From contig URLT01000067.1 in the NCBI GenBank assembly GCA_900548795.1, positions 1 to 10,668 of the forward strand: a stretch of 10,668 nucleotides of DNA, read 5' to 3'. Under the pieces are notes generated by a model. That model was given only the letters and a program-made list of their open reading frames with translations, was not told the origin of the DNA and did not search any database. The DNA comes from an uncultured Eubacteriales bacterium (GTDB taxonomy: Bacteria > Bacillota > Clostridia > Oscillospirales > Oscillospiraceae). Positions 6,601-10,668 of this stretch are shown here, piece after piece (the stretch's first letter is position 1; every line of letters starts with the position of its first letter). The translations under genes and the position numbers were made by a program.

Positions 6601-8919
6601 GCCGTTTGCCGTTGCGCCGGAGCTATAGGCCGTTGCGAGCGTGCCGGAGCCGGAGGCGTCAATGCTGGCGATGGAGGCGTTGTTCTGAGCCTTGCCAATG
6701 CCTCCCTTACTTCCGCCGTCCTCAATGAGAACGTCGTAAGTCTTGCTGTCGATCGTCTGTCCCCACGCCGGGGTCAAAATCTGATAGTCATTGACGTCGA
6801 CCACATATCCGCTCTTTCTGCCGGCGAGGATATAATCGCCCGACCAGTCAAAATTGGGGTTGTTGGCGGTCGTGTTCGCCTTGGTCATGAGCATGTAGCC
6901 GCCGCTTGCCGCCTCGGTGACGGCGACCGTCTTGGTCGCGGTGGCGACGACCGTTCCGTCGGCGTTCTTGAAGGAGACGGTGATCGTCGCGCTGCCCTGC
7001 GCCATGCCGGTGAGCATGCCGGTATTGTCTACGCTCACGGTCGCCGGAGCATCGGACTGCCACTCGGCCGTGTAACCGCTGACGTCCTTTTCCGGTGTCG
7101 CGGTCAGCGTCGCCGTCAGCGTCGCGGTCTTGCCGACGCGGACGGAGTCTGCGCCGCCGATCGCCGCGGCATAGCTGTAGGTGCCGGAGGTGAACACGGG
7201 GTAAAAGTCCATGTCGGACGTGCCCATTGCGCCGAGGTCGGCCAGCGGGGCGGTCGCCGAGGCGGTCTTCGCCCAGCCCGCAAAGGCATAGTAGGTCTCG
7301 CCCTCGTCGCTCTTGACAGGGCTGCTGCTCGGCGCAGTGATGGCCTGCCCCTCCTTCACGGACGTGGTCAGGAAGGTGCTGCCGTCGGCGTTGTGCCACG
7401 TGACGGTGTGGCTGTTCGCCACAACGGGGTTCGTGGTGTAGCCGGTGTAGGAGGTTCCGGCCTGCTCTGCGTAGTAGAGAAAGGTCTGTCCATCAATATT
7501 CGTGCCTGTGCTTGTATAGCAGCGCCAATCGCTGTTGTTATAGACCCCGATGAAGCGAGACGTCGCCTTGTTTTTTAGATATCCGCTTGTGTCGACGGTA
7601 AAAACGTTGTTCGAGTTTGTACCGACCCTGACGCCATTGTTCGCGTTGGTGCAGTACAGATAGTTCGTCCCGCTCTTAAAGCGATAGCCCTCTGCGGACT
7701 TTTCCAGCGTCCAGACGATCGTTTCGGCCGGGTCAGAGGCCAAGCTCGTCCCCGATGCCGTCACGGAGACGGCGGAAGGTGCGCTGCTCGTGCCTTTGTC
7801 ATTTGACAGGGCGCGTCGGGAGGATCCCTTGCTGCTGACAATCACAAGGCGCGTGCCGTCTGCAATCGCGCTCAGCTCCGTCTCCGTCCAACCGCCGCTT
7901 CCTCCGCCCTCGCCTGCCTTTGCATAAACTGCGTAGAGGGTGCAGTACTCCGTCGGAAGGGTATAGGGATCCCCCACCCGAAGCAGCCCCGTCGGTGCGG
8001 TGTCGCTGGTGGCGTAGTTCGTGGGCAGCCAGCCCATGAAGGTGTAGTCTTCGGGCGCGGCGTTCTGCGGCGCAGGCAGCGTTACGCTGTCTCCGACGTA
8101 GGCGATCTCCTCATGGGTCGCGCCGTTCTCGGAATAGGTCAGCACCGCCGTTGTTTTCTGCTTGAACTCGATGACAACCTCGCCGCTTGCTGTTGCGTTA
8201 AAGGTAAATTTGTTGTCGCCGTTGTAGGTCACGCTGATGCCGGTGTCGGCAGTATACTCGCCGCTGACATAGTAGCCCTCGCTCGGCACGGCGGTGATGG
8301 TGTTGCCGCTGACGGTCACAGTGCCGCCCGCTGCGGGAGAAGCAGAAGCGGTGACGGTGTAGGAAGCAGCCTTTTTGGCCAAGTAAATCGGATCGCCGGT
8401 TTTATCACCATAGGAGCGGAAAGAAGAATTGCTATAGGCGCGGAAATACGCCTGCTTCCCGCTCGCTTGATACTGCGCATCAAACGAGTTGGTGCCGGAA
8501 GCAGTGAACTTCCAGCCGTAGGTATCCGAAGTTACTAAGTCAAAGTTTTTTGTCTTTGCAGCTTTTGCCGTAATGTATTTTCCGTTTGCGTCCTTCAAAA
8601 GGTAAACCTTATCCGTCCCCGTAGACTCAAACGTGACCTCCACCGCACCGGCTGGGACGCTGGTAAAAGTCGTCCCGGAAAGGACGGCCGCCGTTGTGTC
8701 TGTCTGTAAATGGCCGTTGGACACCTTGCCATTATAGGCTTTGTATGTGGGGGTCAGGATCAGGTAACTGTCACCCGCAGTAATATCCGCGAGATCGGTA
8801 ACCAGCTGCCACGTGGCCGTGGTGTCCGCTGCGCTTGCGGTCAATGCGACTGCGGGCAGCATAGAGAAAATCATGCAGACCAGCAGCAGCATTGCCAAAA
8901 GACGGTTTTTCAATCTCAT
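673..8919 (-). CDS. Giant secreted multidomain SLH-anchored surface protein (2748 aa)
   Basis: A cell-surface protein with a signal peptide (residues 1-31, ...TASA-A) and three C-terminal SLH domains (about 2565-2745; TRAM, TREQ and TRAQ at the conserved TRAE position) that in this family bind secondary cell-wall polymer. Between them, in order: trefoil-like module (37-184), Gly/Thr repeat domain (185-257), InlB-type repeat (258-337), trefoil-like (344-487), InlB-type (500-577), Ig-like Big_2 (580-673), long trefoil-like (675-935), further Ig-like domains (938-1285), a Big_9/cadherin-like domain with VANNDT...NILANDV (1288-1373), a 'YYEDS...FAGTGFDV' carbohydrate-binding-like region (1374-1650), a Cys/His-rich region (1664-1975), InlB-type (1974-2053), trefoil-like (2056-2205), Big_2 (2220-2314), a beta-rich region (2315-2505) and a Pro-rich linker (2506-2561). 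No catalytic domain is recognised. An adhesin or polysaccharide-binding role is inference. The start has a strong ribosome binding site and a clear promoter. The frame is intact throughout. Confidence 0.93.
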   Translation of the reverse strand: MRLKNRLLAMLLLVCMIFSMLPAVALTASAADTTATWQLVTDLADITAGDSYLILTPTYKAYNGKVSNGHLQTDTTAAVLSGTTFTSVPAGAVEVTFESTGTDKVYLLKDANGKYITAKAAKTKNFDLVTSDTYGWKFTASGTNSFDAQYQASGKQAYFRAYSNSSFRSYGDKTGDPIYLAKKAASYTVTASASPAAGGTVTVSGNTITAVPSEGYYVSGEYTADTGISVTYNGDNKFTFNATASGEVVIEFKQKTTAVLTYSENGATHEEIAYVGDSVTLPAPQNAAPEDYTFMGWLPTNYATSDTAPTGLLRVGDPYTLPTEYCTLYAVYAKAGEGGGSGGWTETELSAIADGTRLVIVSSKGSSRRALSNDKGTSSAPSAVSVTASGTSLASDPAETIVWTLEKSAEGYRFKSGTNYLYCTNANNGVRVGTNSNNVFTVDTSGYLKNKATSRFIGVYNNSDWRCYTSTGTNIDGQTFLYYAEQAGTSYTGYTTNPVVANSHTVTWHNADGSTFLTTSVKEGQAITAPSSSPVKSDEGETYYAFAGWAKTASATAPLADLGAMGTSDMDFYPVFTSGTYSYAAAIGGADSVRVGKTATLTATLTATPEKDVSGYTAEWQSDAPATVSVDNTGMLTGMAQGSATITVSFKNADGTVVATATKTVAVTEAASGGYMLMTKANTTANNPNFDWSGDYILAGRKSGYVVDVNDYQILTPAWGQTIDSKTYDVLIEDGGSKGGIGKAQNNASIASIDASGSGTLATAYSSGATANGSVIAMEKTGDTLVNGTPIFDQITDIDDGFAFTIEQVDDVNHYYTIRIKGTNYYLANSYSSTTGNNEFGYVLDASTSDTKALWTISWHTGVETVNGYQADVVNIQSVYSSNRSILFNTLFWGSTGNVENARFRVYGNGAYSSNLNAGSYGSGTCYNLFLFGNPNPFRAQIYYTGEQITISNAGEIPYGKATATLTSALAPNIEDYPNWSQVGQPTWSIVEKNNAMTIDPSTGVLTTNGSASSTYALVQVSYVVHDELNNVDHTVSTQAKVVVGAPVATYSTVIYETASGADTEVQYTVYKTAGTTAAECVLPLDAYVVNDLTDENSKTGSVVKGGSAAWSVVNNTDAAETVSIGADGKLNYANVTKDSILTVTLTGLTGDGTAASKATYKVYVKWFSYTAQITHNGGTTGDFTVPFGSAAYPLGKLVRNAAGETAGNGFTVDETKLVWATNNPGATVTKNADGSASLNVSGLAAGTVITVYVSGMKATDTKSGQTADVPRASVKVTVGEQSTDVVANNDTVIVDFDRPVTFNILANDVFTNTAAASVVLNGAQADFTVNGDMTVTYTPDGFLSAAVSCTYTVTAANGKTASATITVKPASAVYYEDSNSAFTYTDGRHGAWTTLGSETIAEQTSSLTASDIVEYDANYDGVYAQYSAGSIHRVNVTKDETQPPASVKNPLVEFDFAGTGFDVVSVTSNNTGAFMVQVTNAAGKSVVNKVISTYRGYEYVKDGFESVAYQETIRCDRDGTENASGAYSKLIIDANGGFEVRYEPEGFFVRSGEGYVAAADGAVAPFYVKRVETHYWRPVDDAATLDYYQIPVLKVIGLDYGLYHVKLTAAYSAAFDIREDGEYDFYFDAVRIHDPIQNESKLHYLSIRDAILEAGAFGSATAQPCGHTGSSHWELGAKATYNASATLDGRGKLVEKCDICGNVMNTAYFYVTATAATTALSTEAENDRSTLTYQIAVDSAAPAAAKTFFNALTFTEFWKSNNANIVNCYNNANVAYAAGAGTTYVTLQLTGSDGKVYASAIHTGDITVSGHTHVWGSSSVTTQPTCTATGVRTYRCTATRLDGSACDKTKTEVVAALGHSYSGWTYDAEEHWHLCTRCNEIADKAPHTLVYNETTGKSVCSVCGYVSGDAVHTHSYTAGYTKNDALTHYASCACGNVIEEPHTFDAGVTSGNTLTYTCTKCGYQKTETVSSCTLTYLVPSTQTAPAAATGTSATLPAMSDYTAGDVNYRFVGWVAAVTAATTTAPTLYTAGSTYEFSKDTELYACYTYDVVSSGSGDWMLVTDGSTLQAGDRLLIASNTNDSVAGTITKDYMERIEAVFSADKNTVTKPDGAAVLTLGGQSGAWTLTNESSKLLGATAVKKMAWDKGTTTWTISIASDGSATIQNTASSYGRILYNVNSPRFLNYTSALSNSMLLPQLYRQSGSGTTTTYYTTGDAAPAAPVVYTVSVTAEQTTITVGEEAYLGATLYADGVAVNGAVPAWTNSKNTVATMETAGNICTVKGVAAGTTQVRATYTLPDGTTKYGYKSITVTGAVRTAAATEAAPAKRGVTPTDIVNGVTGSAIIDGMGSSFSMADFEKYGPKTEVYLAKNQAVVFYLENGKAGQDVQIGAKAVNGTAAGLTVITLKSSSAGGATQTLQKPLATATEMYYEIGADLTWDQGTSCAILVANTGDGVLALTNLRSSAAVRMQINKGITNVAQSIMTRVADGSMVYGADGYVTVVDSSPKPDPIEPTPDPVEPTPDPVEPKPDPVEPTPDPVEPKPDPVEPKPDPVEPTPDPVDPKPMPKFTDLDEGAWYEAGVRYAVEAGLMRGTSETTFEPDGTLTRAMLVTVLYRLAGEPDVKTAHRFTDVPDGCWYSDAVAWAAETGLTNGVSETRFAPDEAVTREQMVTFLWRYAGQPDSKQSLEGFPDAQKVSGYARTALAWAVEHGVIGGNRVGSVNYLDPTEGATRAQIATIFMRSKNLLANE
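1237..1404 (-). repeat. Eight tandem 21-bp repeats encoding PxPDPVE linker
   Basis: Eight consecutive 21-bp units encode P(K/T)PDP(V/I)(E/D), residues 2506-2561, just before the first SLH domain. The nucleotide core TCGACCGGATCGGG is nearly invariant. Units alternate between K and T forms, and a 42-bp K/T pair is itself repeated, so the array probably grew by doublet duplication. Acidic Pro-rich stretches of this kind are stiff spacers that hold the anchoring domains off the rest of the protein. Near-identity of units predicts length variation between strains. Confidence 0.93.
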
Positions 8920-8928
8920 AAAACAACA

Positions 8929-8937
8929 TCCTCCTTT
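8929..8937 (-). promoter_or_regulatory. Ribosome binding site of the giant surface-protein gene
   Basis: AAAGGAGGA on the minus strand is a near-complete Shine-Dalgarno sequence. About ten bases separate the GGAGG core from the ATG at 8919-8917. The ATG is followed at once by a basic N-terminus and hydrophobic core, so this start is secure. Confidence 0.9.
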
Positions 8938-9010
8938 ATGTTCGCGATCTGTTCAAAAGCCGCACTGCTCCGGCGCAGCGCAAAGGCGCGTCGCTTTACG
9001 GCATATGTGC

Positions 9011-9024
9011 GTGTAATGTTACAC
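9011..9024. promoter_or_regulatory. Perfect dyad GTGTAA-TG-TTACAC in the leader, candidate operator
   Basis: Two 6-bp arms are exact reverse complements around a TG centre. The dyad falls about +13 to +26 relative to the start site predicted from the promoter at 9044-9072, where a bound repressor would block initiation or early elongation. The 2-nt centre makes an RNA hairpin unlikely, which favours a DNA-binding site. I do not recognise a specific regulator. The surrounding leader (8940-9037, about 118 nt from start site to ATG) shows no riboswitch that I recognise. Confidence 0.45.
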
Positions 9025-9043
9025 TTGTTCTTATACCAATCTT

Positions 9044-9072
9044 AGTATATCATTCTCATACCCGGTTGACAA
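9044..9072 (-). promoter_or_regulatory. Sigma-A promoter of the giant surface-protein gene
   Basis: On the minus strand TTGTCA (9072-9067; 5 of 6 to TTGACA) and TATACT (9049-9044; 5 of 6 to TATAAT) are separated by exactly 17 bp. A TG one base upstream of the -10 makes it an extended -10. A- and T-tracts upstream (about 9074-9122) look like an UP element. The predicted start site is near 9037. Such a strong promoter suggests high expression, fitting an abundant surface protein. Confidence 0.8.
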
Positions 9073-9163
9073 GTATTTTTTGCACCTCTGAGGAAAAATT
9101 TTTGTCTATTTTGCTCGTTTTTTTCCCGGACGCAGCGCCTCGGGCGAAGCAGCCGTTTTCATG

Positions 9164-9191
9164 CTGATTCTTGATTAAAATATTGAATCAA
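9164..9191. repeat. Interrupted copy of the dispersed palindrome
   Basis: This stretch matches bases 4-31 at 27 of 28 positions (A instead of C in the left arm). The right arm stops after AATCAAG, exactly where the larger palindrome at 9192 begins, instead of continuing to AATC. It appears to have been interrupted by insertion of the second hairpin element. Confidence 0.7.
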
Positions 9192-9254
9192 GGGAACCTC
9201 TGATCCTGATTCTTGATTCAATAATTGAATCAAGAATCAGGATCAGAGGTTTCC
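9192..9254. mobile_element. Near-perfect 60-bp palindrome with MITE-like ends
   Basis: The left arm (9195-9221) and right arm (9225-9251) are 27 nt each and exactly complementary, separated by TAA. The inner part is the CTGATTCTTGATTCAA palindrome seen at 1-36; the outer part adds CCTCTGATC. The end GGGAACCTCTGA equals the right-hand terminus of the 160-bp element at 145-311. The 3-bp AAG lies on both sides (9190-9192 and 9255-9257), a possible target duplication, though short enough to be chance. A tiny non-autonomous element or a processed remnant is the best reading. It would also form a very stable hairpin in RNA or single-stranded DNA. Confidence 0.65.
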
Positions 9255-9311
9255 AAGCATGATCACGAAATACAAAGCCTTCGATTCGCAATCAGCAAGC
9301 AGCCAAACACG
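9255..9311. other. Short spacer without recognised features
   Basis: Between the large palindrome and the tRNA terminator the sequence is unstructured and moderately A-rich. I see no gene, promoter or repeat in it. An open frame on the plus strand through here runs across the tRNA and is not credible. Confidence 0.5.
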
Positions 9312-9363
9312 GCAGAAAATAAACAACGCCGGAAGCCCTTGAAAACAAAGGCTTTCGGCGTTG
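9312..9363 (-). terminator. Intrinsic terminator of the tRNA-Arg gene
   Basis: CAACGCCGGAAGCC (9324-9337) pairs with GGCTTTCGGCGTTG (9350-9363), including one G-T pair, with two further A-T pairs inside and a short A-rich loop. On the minus strand the stem is followed by a T-rich run (TTGTTTATTTT-like, about 9326-9312). The stem begins only four bases after the encoded CCA end of the tRNA, the expected place. Confidence 0.85.
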
Positions 9364-9367
9364 CTTG

Positions 9368-9444
9368 TGGCGCGCCAGAAGGAACTCGAATCCCCGACCT
9401 TCCGCTTAGGAGGCGGACGCTCTATCCAACTGAGCTACTGGCGC
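9368..9444 (-). tRNA. tRNA-Arg (anticodon CCT), CCA encoded
   Basis: A full cloverleaf can be drawn: acceptor GCGCCAG/CTGGCGC (7 bp), D stem GCTC/GAGC, anticodon stem TCCGC/GCGGA with loop CTCCTAA, a 5-nt variable region, and T stem GGGGA/TCCTT with loop TTCGAGT. The discriminator is G and CCA is genomically encoded, 77 nt in all. The anticodon is CCT (9410-9408), reading the rare arginine codon AGG. It lies 293 bp after ftsH and is followed at once by a terminator. A TAAAAT near 9453-9458 could be a -10 element but I see no matching -35, so its promoter is unresolved; read-through from ftsH is possible. Confidence 0.95.
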
Positions 9445-9565
9445 ATATTTCATTTTAAGGGCGACCGCCCCTCTGGCGGGGGGACACCCTCGGTTCTCTC
9501 AGGAGGCAAGCTCCGGCAGACATAGCGTCTGATCGTTTTTCGGCGGCGAGGCTATGCGTGGGGAC
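9445..9565. other. Gene-free spacer upstream of the tRNA with GC-rich dyads
   Basis: No gene is supported here. Overlapping short dyads GGGCG-AC-CGCCC (9459-9470) and CCGCC-CCTCT-GGCGG (9465-9479) are mutually exclusive folds. In minus-strand RNA the GGGCG/CGCCC stem would be followed by TTAAAAT, so it could act as a weak terminator of ftsH read-through or as part of the tRNA promoter region. CATAGC (9520-9525) and GCTATG (9551-9556) form a further weak inverted pair. Confidence 0.3.
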
Positions 9566-9600
9566 ACGGCGGCGCGTCCGGGGTGCGGACACGCCGCCGT
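9566..9600 (-). terminator. Strong GC hairpin downstream of ftsH, possible 3'-end structure
   Basis: ACGGCGGCG (9566-9574) pairs with CGCCGCCGT (9592-9600); after one mismatch GTCC (9576-9579) pairs with GGAC (9587-9590), leaving a 7-nt loop. It is the strongest stem between the ftsH stop and the tRNA, about 140 bp past the stop. There is no U-tract on the minus strand, so it is at best an atypical terminator or an RNA-stabilising structure. The rest of 9601-9737 shows no gene; it contains a direct repeat of ATTGCTT and the palindrome CCGGCCGG. Confidence 0.35.
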
Positions 9601-9737
9601 TATGCATCGTGGGACCGGCTCCATTGGTTGGGGGCATTGCTTCAGCACGCATTGCTTGAGCGGCTTTTTTCAGTCTGCTTGCATCGCTTCGCGGCTTTTC
9701 TGCGGTCTGCCGGCCGGGGCACGCGGAGTCGAGCTTG

Positions 9738-10668
9738 TTACTCGTCTTTCTCCGGCTTGGCGTCCGGCTGCGGCGCAGGGGCCGCTTGAGACGTGCGCTC
9801 GAAGAAGCTCTCGCGCTGCTCGGGGATCGGCTCGCCCCTCATGCAAGCCTCGAACTGCTTGCGGGTCATCGTCTCGTTTTGCAGCAGGAAGTCCGCAACG
9901 GCGTGAAGCTTCTCGCCGTCCGCGCGAAGCAGCTCCGTGCAGCGGCAATAGGCCTCGTCAATGACGCGGCGCATTTCCTCGTCAATAACGGCGCCGGTGT
10001 GCTCGGAATAGGGCTTGGTGCGCTCATAGCTGCGCCCGACGAAGATCTCGTCGCCGCTGTCGAAGGACACGGCGCCGAGGCGGTCGCTCATGCCGAAGCG
10101 AGCGATCATCTCGTGGGCAAGGTGGCTGGCGCGCTGCAGATCGCTTGACGCGCCGGTGGAAATATCGTCAAAAATCAACTGCTCTGCGACACGGCCGCCC
10201 AGAAGCGTGACGATCTCCTCGCGCATCTGGTTGCGGGTCATGTTCAGGCGCTCCTCCTCGGGGAGCTGCACCGTCAGGCCGAGCGCGTTGCCGCGCGGCA
10301 CGATGGTGATCTGCTGCACCGGCTCCTGCGTGCTCTGGCGATAAGCCGCAATGGCGTGACCCGCCTCGTGGAAGGCCGTGTTGCGGCGCTCGCGCTCGGA
10401 AATCACCTTGCTGCGCTTCTGCGGCCCGGCAATGACCTTCATGATGGCCTCCTCCATGGTCTGCATCGTGATGCAGGGGAGGCTCCGCTTGGCTGCCGAG
10501 AGCGCCGCCTCGTTGAGCAAGTTCTCCAGATCGGCGCCGGTGAAGCCGGCGGTCGCCTGAGAGACGGTTCGCAGATCGACATCGTCGCCGAGGCGCTTGT
10601 TGCGCGCGTGGACGCGCAGGATCTCCTCGCGCCCCTTGATATCGGGCGGATTGACATAGATACGGCGG
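9738..10668 (-). CDS. ftsH: ATP-dependent zinc metalloprotease FtsH, C-terminal part (5' end outside window)
   Basis: The last 309 residues of FtsH, the membrane-anchored AAA+ protease that unfolds and degrades misfolded membrane proteins and short-lived regulators. The fragment opens inside the AAA+ second region of homology (RRIYVNPPDIKGREEIL), so the Walker motifs and membrane segments lie beyond the window. GFTGADLENLLNEAA follows (about 39-53). The zinc site is HEAGH (fragment residues 100-104), with the third ligand expected at Asp176 in STGASSDLQRA. All catalytic residues of the visible part are intact. The C-terminal tail after EPIPEQ is short, Pro/Ala-rich and acidic, as in many Clostridia. 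The stop is TAA at 9740-9738. A TTG at 10520 lies inside conserved sequence (ENLLNEAA) and is not a start. The next gene downstream is tRNA-Arg. Family assignment is certain. Confidence 0.97.
   Translation of the reverse strand, partial: RRIYVNPPDIKGREEILRVHARNKRLGDDVDLRTVSQATAGFTGADLENLLNEAALSAAKRSLPCITMQTMEEAIMKVIAGPQKRSKVISERERRNTAFHEAGHAIAAYRQSTQEPVQQITIVPRGNALGLTVQLPEEERLNMTRNQMREEIVTLLGGRVAEQLIFDDISTGASSDLQRASHLAHEMIARFGMSDRLGAVSFDSGDEIFVGRSYERTKPYSEHTGAVIDEEMRRVIDEAYCRCTELLRADGEKLHAVADFLLQNETMTRKQFEACMRGEPIPEQRESFFERTSQAAPAPQPDAKPEKDE

Noticed and set aside
6289..7578. Second long plus-strand frame opposite the giant gene
   Set aside because: Same Arg/Gly/Val-rich shadow composition, with no start signal; the minus-strand frame here encodes clear Ig-like and trefoil-like domains.
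8940..9037. A riboswitch or T-box in the leader of the giant gene
   Set aside because: No conserved riboswitch or T-box motif and no terminator/antiterminator pair can be seen in this roughly 118-nt leader.
9225..9458. Plus-strand frame across the palindrome and tRNA
   Set aside because: It runs through the tRNA gene in antisense and its apparent start lies in the palindrome; no ribosome binding site.
9445..9540. A dedicated promoter for tRNA-Arg
   Set aside because: A TAAAAT lies close to the tRNA 5' end but no -35 element is found at a suitable distance; not strong enough to list.
9630..9672. Stem plus T-run (GCGGCTTTTTT) as a terminator
   Set aside because: The T-run is on the plus strand, where no gene precedes it, and the stem in front of it pairs poorly.
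10518..10520. TTG as a start of a short FtsH-like protein
   Set aside because: The upstream codons continue the conserved FtsH sequence without interruption to the window edge, so the gene simply extends beyond it.

Overview
The window reads as a chromosomal segment of a GC-rich Gram-positive anaerobe of the Clostridia, most likely Oscillospirales/Oscillospiraceae. This rests on the FtsH sequence style, a giant SLH-anchored secreted protein with InlB-like and Ig-like modules, strong AGGAGG-type ribosome binding sites, and a small 'MKKMYQKPEL...' peptide of a kind I associate with gut Clostridia. The genus cannot be fixed from the sequence alone. Every gene in the window lies on the minus strand.

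Right end (9445-10668): the 3' part of ftsH, the membrane AAA+ zinc protease, running in from beyond the window edge, followed by about 290 bp with GC-rich dyads and no gene. Next comes a complete tRNA-Arg(CCT) with encoded CCA (9368-9444) and a good intrinsic terminator (about 9312-9363).

Between the tRNA and the giant gene (8920-9311) lie a nest of palindromic repeats (9164-9254), an A/T-rich stretch, a near-consensus sigma-A promoter with an extended -10, a perfect GTGTAA-TG-TTACAC dyad just downstream of the predicted start site, and a strong ribosome binding site.

Centre (673-8919): one 2748-residue secreted protein fills 77% of the window. It has a signal peptide, four divergent copies of a beta-trefoil-like module, three InlB-type repeats, several Ig-like domains, a carbohydrate-binding-like region, a Cys/His-rich region, a (PxPDPVE)8 linker and three C-terminal SLH domains that should tether it to the cell wall. 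Only 44 nt after its stop, and probably on the same transcript, is a 74-residue three-cysteine peptide of unknown function. It ends shortly before a perfect 11-bp hairpin.

Left end (1-368) has no gene. It holds a 14-bp-arm palindrome, a nested stem structure, and a roughly 160-bp element that is one long imperfect hairpin (MITE-like). Its terminal GGGAACCTCTGA recurs at the end of the 60-bp palindrome near 9200. The same CTGATTCTTGATTC palindrome family therefore brackets the giant gene on both sides. The most interesting items are this pair of related hairpin elements, the peptide coupled to the giant gene, and the base-composition dips over the trefoil-like modules.
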